Part shown: positions 8,304 to 16,943 of the stretch, one piece after another
Layout of the letters: each line of letters opens with the position of its first letter
Position numbering within the stretch: position 1 is the stretch's first letter
Notes under the pieces: model-generated
What the model saw: the letters and a program-made list of their open reading frames with translations, nothing else
The model's database searches: none
What the model was told of the DNA's origin: nothing
Source: DASVXQ01 sp046727955
GTDB taxonomy: Bacteria > Actinomycetota > CALGFH01
Length of the DNA: 50,961 bases
Assembly: GCA_046727955.1 (NCBI GenBank)
Contig: JBKPDO010000392.1
Coordinates: 1 to 50,961, forward strand
Direction of reading: 5' to 3'
Translations under genes and position numbers: made by a program

Positions 8304-9925
8304 TCAGGCGGGCAAGTGGGTCCGCCTGCGGGCCAGCAGGACTGCGCCGGCCGTCAGCGCCAGCGCGCCGGCGGCGATCGCGGCGATGACCAGTGGCGGC
8401 AAGCGGTCCGAAGAGGCCCGGCTCGCCGCGTTGTCGGCGTTGAGCTGGGTCATGCCGTCGCGGGCCCTGGCGCTCTGCCCGGACGCCGCGGTACCGCCAT
8501 CCCGCACGGCCCCGCCCTGCTGGGTGGTGCCCTGCTGGGTGGTGCCGCCCGGCGACGCGCCGCCCTGTGGAGGCGTGGCGCCCTTCGCGGCCGCGGCGCT
8601 CTGCGCACCCGAGCCGGAGTGCGGCAGGGCGACGTACGGGAAGGTCGAGCCGAACGCCTTGTCGTTGGCGTCGACGCCGTCGCCGAGGTCGTTCTTCTTG
8701 CCGACCAGCTCGCCCTCGACCACCTGCAGGGAGATGTCGACCACGTCGTCGGTCAGCCGGCGGCCGTTGGGGTAGCCCGCGGTGTCGCCGTCGAGGACGC
8801 CGAGTCGCTTGGGCGCCGCGGACGGCTTGATCGCGGTGTTGAGCCGCATCATCTCGGCCGGACGGACATTGGGCGGCTGGTTGAGCCCTGGCACCCCGGT
8901 GAGGAAGACCTGCACCAGGTCGTTGCGCGGCTCGGCCGGCGCGTCGATGCCGTAGACGGCCTTGATCAGCTTCGGCAGCTCGGGGTTGGTGACGTACTTG
9001 CCGAACTGGGCGTCCTTCCATGGCGAGGAGGCGTTGAACTTGTCCTTGTCCTTCAGCGGGATGACCACCTCGTTGACCAGCGGCATCCCCAGCCGCGACA
9101 CCTGCTGGTAGCCGCCCAGCGCGCTGCGGCGCGAGGTGGTGGTCCAGACGCCGATGACCGGCTGCTTGTCGCTCTTGCGCAGCAGCTTCGACGGCACCTG
9201 GATCGCGACCGTGTTGACGTTGTAGCCGCTCAGGGTGTCGTTGCCGACCTCGGACAGGTTGCCGCCGTACAGCAGGTCGAACACCCGCAGGTCGAGGAAG
9301 AAGGGGTCGTCTGCCTGTCCGGCGAAGACCTTGCCGCCACCGGGCAGTGACCGGACCGCCTGGGCGCGCAGCGTAGCGTAGTCGGGCATCGAGGCCCGGC
9401 CGACGTGCGACGGCGCGACGGGAACGTCCTTCAGGAGCGTGGTGCTGGACTGGAAGACACCGTTCCTGCGGTGGACGAGCTCGAGGTTGTAGGTCTGGCG
9501 GAAGTTGAGGTCCTTGTCGTCCAGGCTGGTCACGGGACCGGTGTTGTAGAGGAAGGTGTTGGGGTTGCGATAGCGGCCCTTGAACGTCCACCTGTAGGTG
9601 AGGTCCGCCCCCCCTCGCCGTCGGGGTCGATGTTGATGTTGTACTGCGCGTCGGTGGCGAACTTGTAGAAGTTGGGCCCGCCCGCCGGCTCCTCGAAGGG
9701 GATCCAGTTGGCGATCAGCGCGGTGGTGTCCGGTCGGTCCGGACTGACGAACGCGTACAGGTCGGTGTTGTCGTACTGCGGCTGCCCGGAGATGAGTGGC
9801 GCCTCCCGGTGACTGGAGGCGGTGGCCTGAATCGGCGCCAGGCTGGCGAGCGCCACGCCGATCAGGGCGAGGCCCGTGGTGAACAGCATGATGGCCCTTG
9901 AACGGGCCGACCGGAGTCTGAACAT
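8304..9925 (-). pseudogene. DUF4331 secreted protein with C-terminal membrane anchor, frameshifted at a G7 run
   Basis: The N-terminus (MFRLRSARSRAIMLFTTGLA) is a signal peptide followed by SSHREAPLISGQPQYDNTDLYAFVSPD, whose SSHREAP is the hallmark of DUF4331 (shown as SSHREAPL and DNTDLYAF). At plus-strand 9608-9614 there is a run of seven C. Reading must shift one base there to pass from NINIDPDGEGG to ADLTYRWTFKG; eight or five bases would restore it. The rest is continuous: NVNTVAIQVPSKLL, DVVDISLQVVEGEL, then a Gly/Gln/Thr-rich linker and a final membrane helix with an RRR stop-transfer end. A homopolymer error is the simplest explanation. The function of DUF4331 proteins is unknown; they are exported and often sit beside TPR genes, as here. 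Confidence 0.85.
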
Positions 9926-9961
9926 GGCTGCTTCCTTCGTGCGGGAACAGATGCTTTCCTG

Positions 9962-9977
9962 CGGAAGCCGGCTTCCG
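9962..9977. promoter_or_regulatory. Perfect 16-base palindrome upstream of the DUF4331 gene
   Basis: CGGAAGCCGGCTTCCG is a perfect palindrome 36 bases upstream of the DUF4331 start and 86 bases after the LigD-like gene's stop. It could be a dimeric-repressor operator or a short terminator stem; the lack of a loop favours a DNA site. Confidence 0.4.
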
Positions 9978-10063
9978 TTCAGCTCTTCGGACCCACTGCC
10001 CGCGCGGATTGGTCGGCGGACCACCCACGGCGAGCTTCGGCTGGCGAGCGCTGGACGCGTCGC

Positions 10064-10951
10064 TCAGGTGCGCAACTCCGCCAGGCGCGCGCGTGCCGGC
10101 TCGATGGCTGACGCCGCCTGAGCCATGCCGGCCCACGGGTCGGGCCCGGCGAGGCGGTCCGCGATGGTCCGTAGCGTGTGGCGGCGTGGCTCGAAGCCGT
10201 CCAGCTCCGACCAGTCGAGCGGGACCGACACGGGCGCGCCGGGCAGGGGCCGGACGGCGTATGGCGCGGCCATGTGCTGCGCATAGGCGTTGCGCCCGAT
10301 GTCCAGGTAGAGGCGACCCTGCCGCTCGGCGATGCGCGCCTCGGTGGTGAGGTTCGCGGGGTCGCGGGCGGCTAGCGCCTCGGCCGCGGCCAGGCTGAGG
10401 TCCTTCACGTCGTCGGTCTCGGCGCTGGGGATCAGCGGCACGACGATGTGCAGACCTCGGGACCCGCTCGACTTGAGGAACGAGGGCAGCCCGAGCTCGT
10501 CGAGCAACTGGTGCAGCCCGGCCGCGGCCGACCGCAGCACCCCCAGGTCGGGTGCGGCCGGGTCGAGATCGAAGACCATCTGGTCAGGCCGATAGAGGTC
10601 CGGCGCACGGCTGAGCCAGACGTGCGGTGTGATGCAGGCCTGGTTCGCGATGTAGGCAAGGTCGTCCGCGGCGCGGCAGACCATGTAGGTGACCTCGTCC
10701 CGGGTGGTGGCGTTGCGCGTGCGGCGGTTGGGCGCGGTGACCCGCTCGATCCAGTCGGGGAAGTAGTCGCCGACCTGCTTCTGAAGGAAGCCGCCGCGGC
10801 TGATGCCGTTGGGGAATCGCTGCATCGTCACCGGGCGTCCGCTGATCAGCGGCAGCATCACCGGCGCGACGGTCTCGTAGTAGCCTACCAGCTCGCCCTT
10901 GGTGATGCCGTCGTCGGGGAACAGCACCTTGTCTGGGTGGGTGACTCGCAC
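10064..10951 (-). CDS. ligD: LigD-type DNA polymerase/primase domain protein (stand-alone)
   Basis: 295 residues from a GTG at 10951, covering only the polymerase (PolDom/archaeo-eukaryotic primase) part of LigD. Visible motifs are VTHPDKVLFPDDGITKGELV at the start, MVFDLDPA with the two catalytic aspartates, SSGSRGLHIVVPL with the conserved SGxxGxHv, and YLDIGRNAYAQHMAAPYAVR followed by SVPLDWSEL. In bacterial end joining this domain adds (ribo)nucleotides at breaks with Ku and a ligase. No ku, ligase or nuclease domain is visible nearby, so it is a separate-domain version. The start could lie slightly upstream at a CTG following AAGGGGG. The DUF4331 gene follows on the same strand 138 bases later. 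Confidence 0.9.
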   Translation of the reverse strand: MRVTHPDKVLFPDDGITKGELVGYYETVAPVMLPLISGRPVTMQRFPNGISRGGFLQKQVGDYFPDWIERVTAPNRRTRNATTRDEVTYMVCRAADDLAYIANQACITPHVWLSRAPDLYRPDQMVFDLDPAAPDLGVLRSAAAGLHQLLDELGLPSFLKSSGSRGLHIVVPLIPSAETDDVKDLSLAAAEALAARDPANLTTEARIAERQGRLYLDIGRNAYAQHMAAPYAVRPLPGAPVSVPLDWSELDGFEPRRHTLRTIADRLAGPDPWAGMAQAASAIEPARARLAELRT

Positions 10952-11085
10952 TCGGCCGCTCAGGATGGCACCCCCTTGCTGTACTTGGAAACAGTGTCAC
11001 ATTGACCGGGCCGCCACCGAGCACCTCGCGCAGTACGCGCACAGCCTCGGCTTCCCGACCCGGCAGCGACTGCACACCAAGCCAC

Positions 11086-11490
11086 TCATGACGCCAGCCA
11101 GTTTTCCACCTTGAGATCGGGGACGCGGCCGAAGTGGCGGACATTGGTGGTCACCACGACAAGTCCCCGGGACAGGGCGATCGAGGCAATGCGCAGATCC
11201 GGCTCGTCCAGCCGCCGGCCCTCGGCCTCGAGGCCTGCCCGGAGTGGCCCGTAGACCTCGGCGGCCCGCTCATCGAAGGGCAGTACCAGCAGGGCGCCGA
11301 TGACCAGCTCGCGGACCTTGCGGATCAAGGTTGCGCTGCCTCGCCTGCCCGCTCCATACAGCAGCTCTCCAAGCGTGACCGCGGTGGTGAACTGCTGCTC
11401 GGGCGGTGTCTGCGCGAGGCGGCGGATGAGCGCGAGTGGGGGATCGCGCCGGATCACCGCGCTGAGAATGTCGGTGTCGAAGCAGTACAC
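11086..11490 (-). CDS. PIN-domain ribonuclease toxin (VapC type)
   Basis: 134 residues from a GTG at 11490. The PIN acidic residues are in place: the first Asp in CFDTDILSAV, a Glu in TLGELLYGA, and the later acidic pair in LDEPDLRIASIALSRGL followed by VVVTTNVRHFGRV. PIN toxins cleave tRNA or rRNA when released from their antitoxin. The start codon is two bases after the stop of the Phd-like antitoxin gene, the usual order and spacing for a coupled toxin-antitoxin pair. Length is typical for the family. Nothing appears broken. Confidence 0.92.
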   Translation of the reverse strand: MYCFDTDILSAVIRRDPPLALIRRLAQTPPEQQFTTAVTLGELLYGAGRRGSATLIRKVRELVIGALLVLPFDERAAEVYGPLRAGLEAEGRRLDEPDLRIASIALSRGLVVVTTNVRHFGRVPDLKVENWLAS

Positions 11491-11492
11491 GA

Positions 11493-11783
11493 TCAGTCCA
11501 GGTCGGGGGCGCCTCGGTCACGAGCGCGTCGCCGCGAGGCGTAGATCTCGTCGACTACTTCGGGAAGCTCGGTCCACTCCGCGAGGGCTCCCGCTATGGC
11601 GGCAAGGCCCTTGGGCCGGATCCCGGGGGACGCTGCCTGATCGGGGGGGACCAGGGCGAGAACGGGCTTTCCCCTGCGTTCGACCAGGAAGCGCTCGCCG
11701 CGGCGGACCCGTTCGATCAACTCGGAGAAGCGCGACTTCGTCTCTGCGACACCGAGAGTATTGCTGATGGGCTCAGTGGTCAT
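11493..11783 (-). CDS. Phd/YefM-family antitoxin
   Basis: 96 residues from the ATG at 11783, which has GGAAG about eight bases upstream. An in-frame ATG at 11810 is possible, but it lies inside the operator-like palindrome. The N-terminal Phd/YefM DNA-binding fold is shown by NTLGVAETKSRFSELIERVRRGERF (seen as VAETKSRFSELIERV) and by FLVERRGKPVLALVPPDQ. The C-terminal third (LPEVVDEIYASRRRARDRGAPDLD) is the toxin-binding tail. It precedes the PIN toxin by two bases and follows the MocR gene on the same strand. The complex probably represses its own promoter. Confidence 0.92.
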   Translation of the reverse strand: MTTEPISNTLGVAETKSRFSELIERVRRGERFLVERRGKPVLALVPPDQAASPGIRPKGLAAIAGALAEWTELPEVVDEIYASRRRARDRGAPDLD

Positions 11784-11807
11784 GAGATCACTTCCGTAGC
11801 TTGATGA

Positions 11808-11819
11808 CATGAAGTCATG
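11808..11819 (-). promoter_or_regulatory. Putative autoregulatory operator of the toxin-antitoxin pair
   Basis: CATGA-AG-TCATG is a near-continuous inverted repeat 25 bases upstream of the chosen antitoxin start and overlapping the last codons of the MocR gene. Phd-type antitoxins bind such short palindromes in their own promoter. This is inference from position and symmetry. Confidence 0.45.
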
Positions 11820-13287
11820 ATAACTCAGGAGCGCGAGGGGTCGATGATCGCGTGGCGGGATCGCCCTCGAAGGTGAACCCGGATCTGGTTATCGCCGCCG
11901 CTTCGGCCAGGAGCCGGATGGCTTCGGCGATGCGATGCTCGGGCAGTCGGGCGAAGCCGAGCGCCAGGGCCGGCGGCGCGCCGCTCGCGGCCCGCGGCGC
12001 GACCCCCTCCACGGCCACACCCCGCTCGGCGGCGGCCTCGATGACGGCGTCCAGGTCATGGTCGGTGGGCAGCTCGACGTACAACTGGATCCCGGCCGGC
12101 ACGCCGCGCACCGTCGCGCCGGGCAGCCACCTGGCCAGCGCATCGGTGAGGGCATCGCGGCGGGCTCGGTAGCTGCGCCGTAGCTGCCGCAGATGCCGGT
12201 CGTAGGCACCCGAGGCGATGAGCGCGGCAAGCGCGTACTGGTCGATCACGGGTGAGCCAAGGTCGCTCACCGAGCGCGCGCGCCGCGCGGCCTCGGCAAG
12301 CGGTGGTGGCGCGACCAGCCAGCCCAGCCGCAACCCGGGGGCCAGCGACTTGCTGACCGATCCGAGCAGCACGACCCGCTGGGGGCAGAGCCCCTGCAGG
12401 CACCCGACCGGGTCGCGGTCGTAGCGGAACTCCGCGTCGTAGTCATCCTCCAGCACGACCCCGTCCACCTCGGCGGCCCAGGCGACAAGCTGCGCCCGCC
12501 GCCGCGGCGACAGGACGACCCCAGTGGGGTATTGGTGCGCGGGGGTGACGATGACGGCACGCGCGGGGGTGCGGCGCAGCGCCTGGACGTCGACACCCTC
12601 GTCGTCGACCGGCACAGGCACCTGGACGGCGCCGGCGGCTTCCAGCAGCGCCGCGGTCCGCACGCTGTGCGGGTCCTCGACGGCCAAAGGGACGAGGCCT
12701 GCCTGTGCCTGTGCGAGCGCGCCGATGACCAGGTACAGGCCCTGGGCAACGCCGTTCGTCACGACCAGCTGCTCGGCGGAGACGTCGGCGGCGCGCACCC
12801 GGCGAAGGCAGGCCGCCAGCTCGGCCCGCAGCTCGGGGACGCCGCCCGGATCGCTGTAGCCCAGTGCCTGGTGCGGTATCACCTTCATGACCTGACGCAC
12901 CGCGGCCAGCCAGGCGCGGCGCGGGAAGGCGGACAGATCAGGCGTGCCGACCCGCAAGTCGTAGGCAATGTTGGGCGGCGCCATCGACTCGAGCGCGGTG
13001 TCGCCGGCGGGGGCCGCCGGTTCGACGGCCGCGACGCGGGTGCCCGAGCCCTGCCTGGACACGAGAAAGCCCTCGGCCACGAGCTGCTCGTATGCCTCGA
13101 CGACCACCCCGCGGCTCATCCCGAGGTCGCGAGCGAGCTCCCGGCTGGCAGGCAGCCGGGTGTCCCCGAGCAGCCGGCCCGACCGAATGGCCGCCCGCAG
13201 CTCCGCGGCGACCTGGTCCGCCAGGCCGCCGAGCGCCGGGTCGATCCGCAGCTGCAGATCTGACAAATGGACCTCTGTTTCGGTCAC
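11815..13287 (-). CDS. MocR/PdxR-type GntR-aminotransferase fusion regulator
   Basis: 490 residues from a GTG at 13287; a longer frame reaches 13419 but would overlap the divergent transporter. Residues ~10-80 are a GntR winged helix (LADQVAAELRAAIRSGRL, LPASRELARDLGMSRGVVVEAYEQL). The remainder is a type-I aminotransferase fold with a PLP site: VLEDDYDAEFRYD, then LGSVSKSLAPGLRLGWLV with the Schiff-base Lys in SVSKSLAPG. Such proteins sense PLP or an amine. It is divergent from an EamA transporter 47 bases away and probably controls that gene, with an ATTGG...CCAAT site between them. Its stop lies 32 bases before the antitoxin start, overlapping the operator. Confidence 0.92.
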   Translation of the reverse strand: MTETEVHLSDLQLRIDPALGGLADQVAAELRAAIRSGRLLGDTRLPASRELARDLGMSRGVVVEAYEQLVAEGFLVSRQGSGTRVAAVEPAAPAGDTALESMAPPNIAYDLRVGTPDLSAFPRRAWLAAVRQVMKVIPHQALGYSDPGGVPELRAELAACLRRVRAADVSAEQLVVTNGVAQGLYLVIGALAQAQAGLVPLAVEDPHSVRTAALLEAAGAVQVPVPVDDEGVDVQALRRTPARAVIVTPAHQYPTGVVLSPRRRAQLVAWAAEVDGVVLEDDYDAEFRYDRDPVGCLQGLCPQRVVLLGSVSKSLAPGLRLGWLVAPPPLAEAARRARSVSDLGSPVIDQYALAALIASGAYDRHLRQLRRSYRARRDALTDALARWLPGATVRGVPAGIQLYVELPTDHDLDAVIEAAAERGVAVEGVAPRAASGAPPALALGFARLPEHRIAEAIRLLAEAAAITRSGFTFEGDPATRSSTPRAPELS

Positions 13288-13289
13288 TG

Positions 13290-13333
13290 ATTGGACCTTC
13301 CGCGCGAACCAATCTACTCCTACGCTGCTGCGC
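13290..13333 (+). promoter_or_regulatory. Divergent MocR/EamA control region
   Basis: ATTGG (13290-13294) and CCAAT (13309-13313) form an inverted repeat with a 14-base spacer, a plausible MocR site. TACGCT at 13321-13326 followed by seven bases and the ATG at 13334 fits a -10 box whose transcript starts at or next to the A of the start codon (leaderless mRNA). Confidence 0.5.
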
Positions 13334-14257
13334 ATGAGCAATTCGCTTCGCGGGCCGATTGGCGCCGCCGCTGCGATGTTCCTAGTCGGCACGCTGGCCG
13401 CCAGCTCCTCGGTGATCAACCACTACCCGCTCTATGGGGGGCAGGCGCTGCGCTACACCCTGGCCGCCATGATTCTCTTCGCCGTTGGCAGGGCGAAAGG
13501 TCTGTCGCTTGTGCGGCTCAGCCTGCGCGAAGCGTTGCTGCTGCTGGCCCTGGCGGCCACCGGGCTGGTGCTATTCAACGTTTGCGTCATCCAGGGGACC
13601 CGGCACGCCAGCCCGACCTTGGTCGGCACGACCGTTGGGGCGGTGCCAGTGGTCCTCGCGCTGGTGGGGCCGTTGCTGGCGCGGTCGCGTCCATCCGGAC
13701 GGGTGCTCCTCGCCGCGGTCGTCGTGGTCGCCGGCGCCACCATCGCCACCGGGCTCGGCTCCGGCAGCCTGACCGGGGTGCTCTACGCGGTCGGCGCCCT
13801 GGCGTGTGAGGCCTGCTTCTCCCTGCTCGCCCTCCCGCTGCTGCCAAGGCTGGGACCGGTTCGCGTGTCGGCCTATACGCAGGCGGTCGCCATCCCACTG
13901 CTCCTGATCGTCGGCGTCATCGCGGACGGCAGCGGCGTCGTGCGCGTGCCCACCGCCGCCGAGGCAACCGCGCTGGTCTACCTGGGCACGGTCGTCAGCG
14001 CAGGCGCCTTCATGCTCTGGTACGGCGCGCTGCCCCGGCTCGGCGCCGACCGCGCGGGCCTGTTCGCTGGCATGGTGCCGGTCGGCGCGATCGTCACCAC
14101 GGTCCTGCTCGGCCTCGGCACCCCGACGGCCACCGAGCTCGGCGGCGCGGCCCTGGTGATCGCCGGCCTGGCCGTAGGTCTCAGCCGAGGTCTGACCCGC
14201 AGCCGCCAGCGCGTTCCTGCGGACACCCCGGCTGCGACGGCCTCAGCGGCCAGGTAG
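13334..14257 (+). CDS. EamA/DMT-superfamily transporter
   Basis: 307 residues with ten hydrophobic segments in two five-helix halves, the EamA layout. The opening (MSNSLRGPIGAAAAMFLVGT) and ITRGTRHASPTLVGTT-like region (VIQGTRHASPTLVGTTVGAV) are typical of half one, and SAGAFMLWYGALPRLGADRAGLFAGMVPVGAIVTTV (seen as AFMLWYGALPRLGADRAGLF) of half two. Such proteins export amino acids or other small metabolites. The gene is divergent from a MocR regulator, suggesting control by a PLP- or amino-acid-related signal. The start is supported by a TACGCT -10 box seven bases upstream. The substrate is unknown. Confidence 0.9.
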   Translation: MSNSLRGPIGAAAAMFLVGTLAASSSVINHYPLYGGQALRYTLAAMILFAVGRAKGLSLVRLSLREALLLLALAATGLVLFNVCVIQGTRHASPTLVGTTVGAVPVVLALVGPLLARSRPSGRVLLAAVVVVAGATIATGLGSGSLTGVLYAVGALACEACFSLLALPLLPRLGPVRVSAYTQAVAIPLLLIVGVIADGSGVVRVPTAAEATALVYLGTVVSAGAFMLWYGALPRLGADRAGLFAGMVPVGAIVTTVLLGLGTPTATELGGAALVIAGLAVGLSRGLTRSRQRVPADTPAATASAAR

Positions 14258-14395
14258 GCGGCGGAGCGGTGGGAGGTCCCGCCTTCCGCCTCCCGACTGC
14301 CGACGACCAGTCGGCAGCGTGCATCCCACGCGGCAAGAACGGGTACCCTGCGCGGCAAGGTGAGGCGCGGAGCGACTGAACAGGAGGAGGGCCAC

Positions 14396-14821
14396 ATGGC
14401 GCGCGAGGATCTGCCTTTCCCGAGCGAGGGGTTCGTGCTCACCCATTTCATCGTCGCGGAGGACGTCGCGCGCTCACGCGACTTCTACGTCGGCGTGCTC
14501 GGCGGCCAGGTGGTGCGCGAGGGCGAGCCGACGATCGTCAAGCTGGCCAACGGCTGGGTGACCATCAACGTGGGCGGCGGTCCTACCGACGACAAGCCCG
14601 AGGTGGTGCTCGAGACCCCCAGCGACCTCAACCGCGTCAGTTCCTTCCTGAACATCCGCGTGGCCGACATCCAGGCCGCATACCGGGACTGGGGCGCGCG
14701 GGGCGCTGAGTTCCTGACCTCGCCCAAGGACCACGGCGCCGAGATCCGCTGTTACATGCGCGACCCGGACGGTCACCTCATCGAGGTCGGTCAGACGACC
14801 GGCATGCTCCGTGAGGGGTAG
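14396..14821 (+). CDS. VOC (glyoxalase/bleomycin-resistance fold) protein
   Basis: 141 residues from the ATG at 14396, with a strong AGGAGG six bases upstream and a TACCCT -10-like box at 14344-14349. The two beta-alpha-beta-beta-beta modules are visible: THFIVAEDVARSRDFYVGVLGGQ opens the first (LTHFIVAEDVARSRDFY), and FLNIRVADIQAAYRDWGARG the second (seen as IRVADIQAAYRDW). The end is CYMRDPDGHLIEVGQTTG, the conserved family ending with a metal-binding Glu. The reaction cannot be predicted. Its TAG is immediately followed by the ATG of the deaminase-like gene, with zero spacing, so the two are translated together. Confidence 0.9.
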   Translation: MAREDLPFPSEGFVLTHFIVAEDVARSRDFYVGVLGGQVVREGEPTIVKLANGWVTINVGGGPTDDKPEVVLETPSDLNRVSSFLNIRVADIQAAYRDWGARGAEFLTSPKDHGAEIRCYMRDPDGHLIEVGQTTGMLREG

Positions 14822-15862
14822 ATGGCTGGGTCCTCGCGGACCTCGGATCAGTGCCTGGTGCAACAGCTCGCTCGGGAGGCACGGACGGTGGAGCTCGCGC
14901 CCAAGGTCGAGCTGCACCTGCACCTCGACTGCGCGGCCAGCTACGGGGCAGTGGCTGCGCTGGCGCCTGGGACGGCCTTTGCCGAGTACCGCAGGGACTT
15001 CGTCGGGCCCGCGAAGGCCGCCGGCCTCGCCGACCTCCTGACCCGCCCGCGACGGATCGTCGCCCTCATGCAGGACCGGCGCGGCCTGCGCGTGATCACC
15101 GAGGACCTGTTCGATCAGCTTGCCCGCGACGGGGTGGTCTACGCCGAGCTGCGGTTTGCGCCGCACCAGCACACCGAGGGCGGTATGCGCGTCGAGGAGG
15201 TCGTCGCGGAGGTCGAGCAATGCACCGCGGCCGCGGCTGCGGCGACGGGGATCGACGCCAGGCTGCTCCTTTGCACCCTGCGCCACTTCTCGCCGGCGCA
15301 GAGCATGCGCACCGCCGAGCTCGTGCGCGAGTTCCAGGGCAGTCTGATCGCCGGTCTGGACATCGCCGGCGACGAGGCCGGCTTCCCGCTGGACAGCCAC
15401 GAGGCGGCGTTCCGCTACGCGATGGAGCACGGCCTGCACCGGACCGCCCACGCCGGCGAGTCGTCGGGCCCGGTGAGCGTCTGGGAGACCCTGCGACGGC
15501 TGCAGCCGTCGCGCATAGGGCACGGGGTCCGCAGCGTCGAGGACCCGGCGCTGGTCGAGCACCTCGAGCAGCAGGGCATCCACCTCGAGGTGTGCCCGTC
15601 CTCCAATGTCATGATCGACCTCGTCGGACGCTACGAGGACCACCCGGTCGACCGGCTGTACCGCTCCGGGGTCCCGCTGAGCATCTCCACCGACGTGCGC
15701 ACAATGGTGAACACCACCCTGAGCGGCGAGTACGAGCGGCTGCGGCGGACCTTCGGCTGGCAGGAGGACGACTTTCGTCGCTGCAACCAAGCGGCGCTGG
15801 CCGCGGCGTTCGCCCCGGAGGAGGTCAAGCGGCGCGTCGCCGCTCGGCTGGGAACGGCTTGA
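14822..15862 (+). CDS. Adenosine deaminase-family amidohydrolase
   Basis: 346 residues. Zinc and catalytic residues of the family are visible: HLHLD at 32-36, HAGE at 210-213, RIGHG with His234, CPSSNVM at 258-264, and STD with Asp291. The residue after Asp291 is Val where classical adenosine deaminases have a second Asp that binds the purine, and the Gly after HLHLD is Cys. The enzyme may therefore prefer another aminopurine or nucleoside. Length is normal. It starts directly at the stop of the VOC gene, so it is co-translated with that protein. Deaminase chemistry is probable, the exact substrate is not. Confidence 0.85.
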   Translation: MAGSSRTSDQCLVQQLAREARTVELAPKVELHLHLDCAASYGAVAALAPGTAFAEYRRDFVGPAKAAGLADLLTRPRRIVALMQDRRGLRVITEDLFDQLARDGVVYAELRFAPHQHTEGGMRVEEVVAEVEQCTAAAAAATGIDARLLLCTLRHFSPAQSMRTAELVREFQGSLIAGLDIAGDEAGFPLDSHEAAFRYAMEHGLHRTAHAGESSGPVSVWETLRRLQPSRIGHGVRSVEDPALVEHLEQQGIHLEVCPSSNVMIDLVGRYEDHPVDRLYRSGVPLSISTDVRTMVNTTLSGEYERLRRTFGWQEDDFRRCNQAALAAAFAPEEVKRRVAARLGTA

Positions 15863-15981
15863 GGGAGCGCGGCAAGGTCGGGTGCCAAACGCGGGGCAAC
15901 CTCCCACTGGCGCGGGCTGTAGGGTGGGACGCTGCCACCGGGTGTGCGGGTGGCTGGTGGACCGACGGTGCGAGGGATGGC

Positions 15982-16422
15982 ATGGAACTCACGGACGAGG
16001 AACTGGCCTTTCTGGAGGAGCGCAGGTCGGCGGCGATGGTGACCCTGTGGCCGGACGGACGGCCCCACGCCGTGCGGGTCGGGGTCGCGCTGGTGGACGG
16101 CAAGCTCTGGAGCAGCGGCGTCCCTGGCCGGGTCCGCACCGCCCACCTGCGGCGCGACCCGCGCTGCACGCTGTTCGTCTTCGACCCGGCCTGGAGCTAC
16201 CTCACCCTCGAGGCGAACGCGACCATCCTCGATGGCCCCGACGCTGCCGAGATGAGCCTGCGCCTGTTCCAGGTGATGCAGCGCAGGCCCTCCGGGAACC
16301 TCGTGTGGAATGGGGTGGAGCGCACGCCCGAGGAGTTCCTCCGGATCATGAAGGAGGAGCAGCGGCTGATCTACGAATTCGAGGTCGTCCGCACCTACGG
16401 GCTCCACGGCGGAGCGCTCTAG
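15982..16422 (+). CDS. PPOX-fold flavin/F420-dependent oxidoreductase-like protein
   Basis: 146 residues from the ATG at 15982. The split-barrel pyridoxamine-phosphate-oxidase-like fold is shown by LEERRSAAMVTLWPDGRPHAV near the start (AAMVTLWPDGRPHAVRVG), VDGKLWSSGVPGRVRTAHLRRDPRCTL in the middle (GRVRTAHLRRDPRCTLFV), and LEANATILDGPD. This pattern resembles actinobacterial PPOX proteins that use F420 or FMN to reduce or oxidise small molecules or haem. A TAGGGT -10-like box lies around 15919-15924. It follows the deaminase gene by 119 bases on the same strand and may have its own promoter. The cofactor is inferred, not visible. Confidence 0.8.
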   Translation: MELTDEELAFLEERRSAAMVTLWPDGRPHAVRVGVALVDGKLWSSGVPGRVRTAHLRRDPRCTLFVFDPAWSYLTLEANATILDGPDAAEMSLRLFQVMQRRPSGNLVWNGVERTPEEFLRIMKEEQRLIYEFEVVRTYGLHGGAL

Positions 16423-16673
16423 GACCTCAGCTCCCCAGGAGAAGCTGCGAAACGCGAAGCCGCTGGTCGGGCCGTGATATGACTGGCGGCCGGGGTAGCC
16501 ACCCCAGGATCGGCTGAGTCCTCCCCACGGGCTAGCTGCCGCTACAGGGTGTCTCCGCGCCTACTCGCCGCTTGAGCCCATCTTGAACAGCTTAGGCGCT
16601 GGCCAGTTCTGCGCCGACCGACTCCAAGTCAAACACCGGTCGCCGTGGTGGCAGCAGCCGTGGTCGGCCGTGG

Positions 16674-16943
16674 TCAGGTAGGTCTAGCAGGGTGCCCCCC
16701 AGCCTGCTCGATCGCTGTCCGGATGCAGCGCCGCGCAATCCGTTGCGCGCCTTCTGGTGACGCAGCCTGGATCGTTATGGTGACATCCACCCAGCGCTCA
16801 GTGAGTGAGCCCCCCAGGTCTGGGTCCTCAAGCCGCATTGCAAGCAGGGCCTCGTAGACTCGGTCAAGATGTTCGTCGAGCTGCCCTGCTGTCTCGTTGG
16901 GCGCGGGAACCGCGTTGAACCGTGCCGTGACCGTGTACTTCAT
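16674..16943 (-). CDS. HicB-like small protein of an overlapping gene pair
   Basis: 89 residues from the ATG at 16943 (MKYTVTARFNAVPAPNETAG). The alternating beta-strand pattern and a late helix (GAQRIARRCIRTAIEQAGG) suggest a small alpha/beta protein. The ATG overlaps the TGA of the upstream gene as ATGA, and that gene encodes a HicA-like protein, so I read this as the partner (antitoxin-like) protein. No DNA-binding motif is obvious, and I do not recognise the family by name. A GGAGAA lies about eight bases upstream. The partner is frameshifted, so this gene may be an orphaned antitoxin. Confidence 0.6.
   Translation of the reverse strand: MKYTVTARFNAVPAPNETAGQLDEHLDRVYEALLAMRLEDPDLGGSLTERWVDVTITIQAASPEGAQRIARRCIRTAIEQAGGHPARPT

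Noticed and set aside
10952..11085. Extension of the LigD gene upstream (text GVQSLPGREAEAVRVLREVL on the minus strand)
   Set aside because: It is in a different frame from the polymerase domain and does not match LigD nuclease or ligase motifs; stand-alone polymerase is the simpler reading.
16423..16673. Possible tRNA or small RNA between the PPOX and HicB-like genes
   Set aside because: No cloverleaf, no GGTTCGAATCC-like T arm and no clear promoter or terminator were found.
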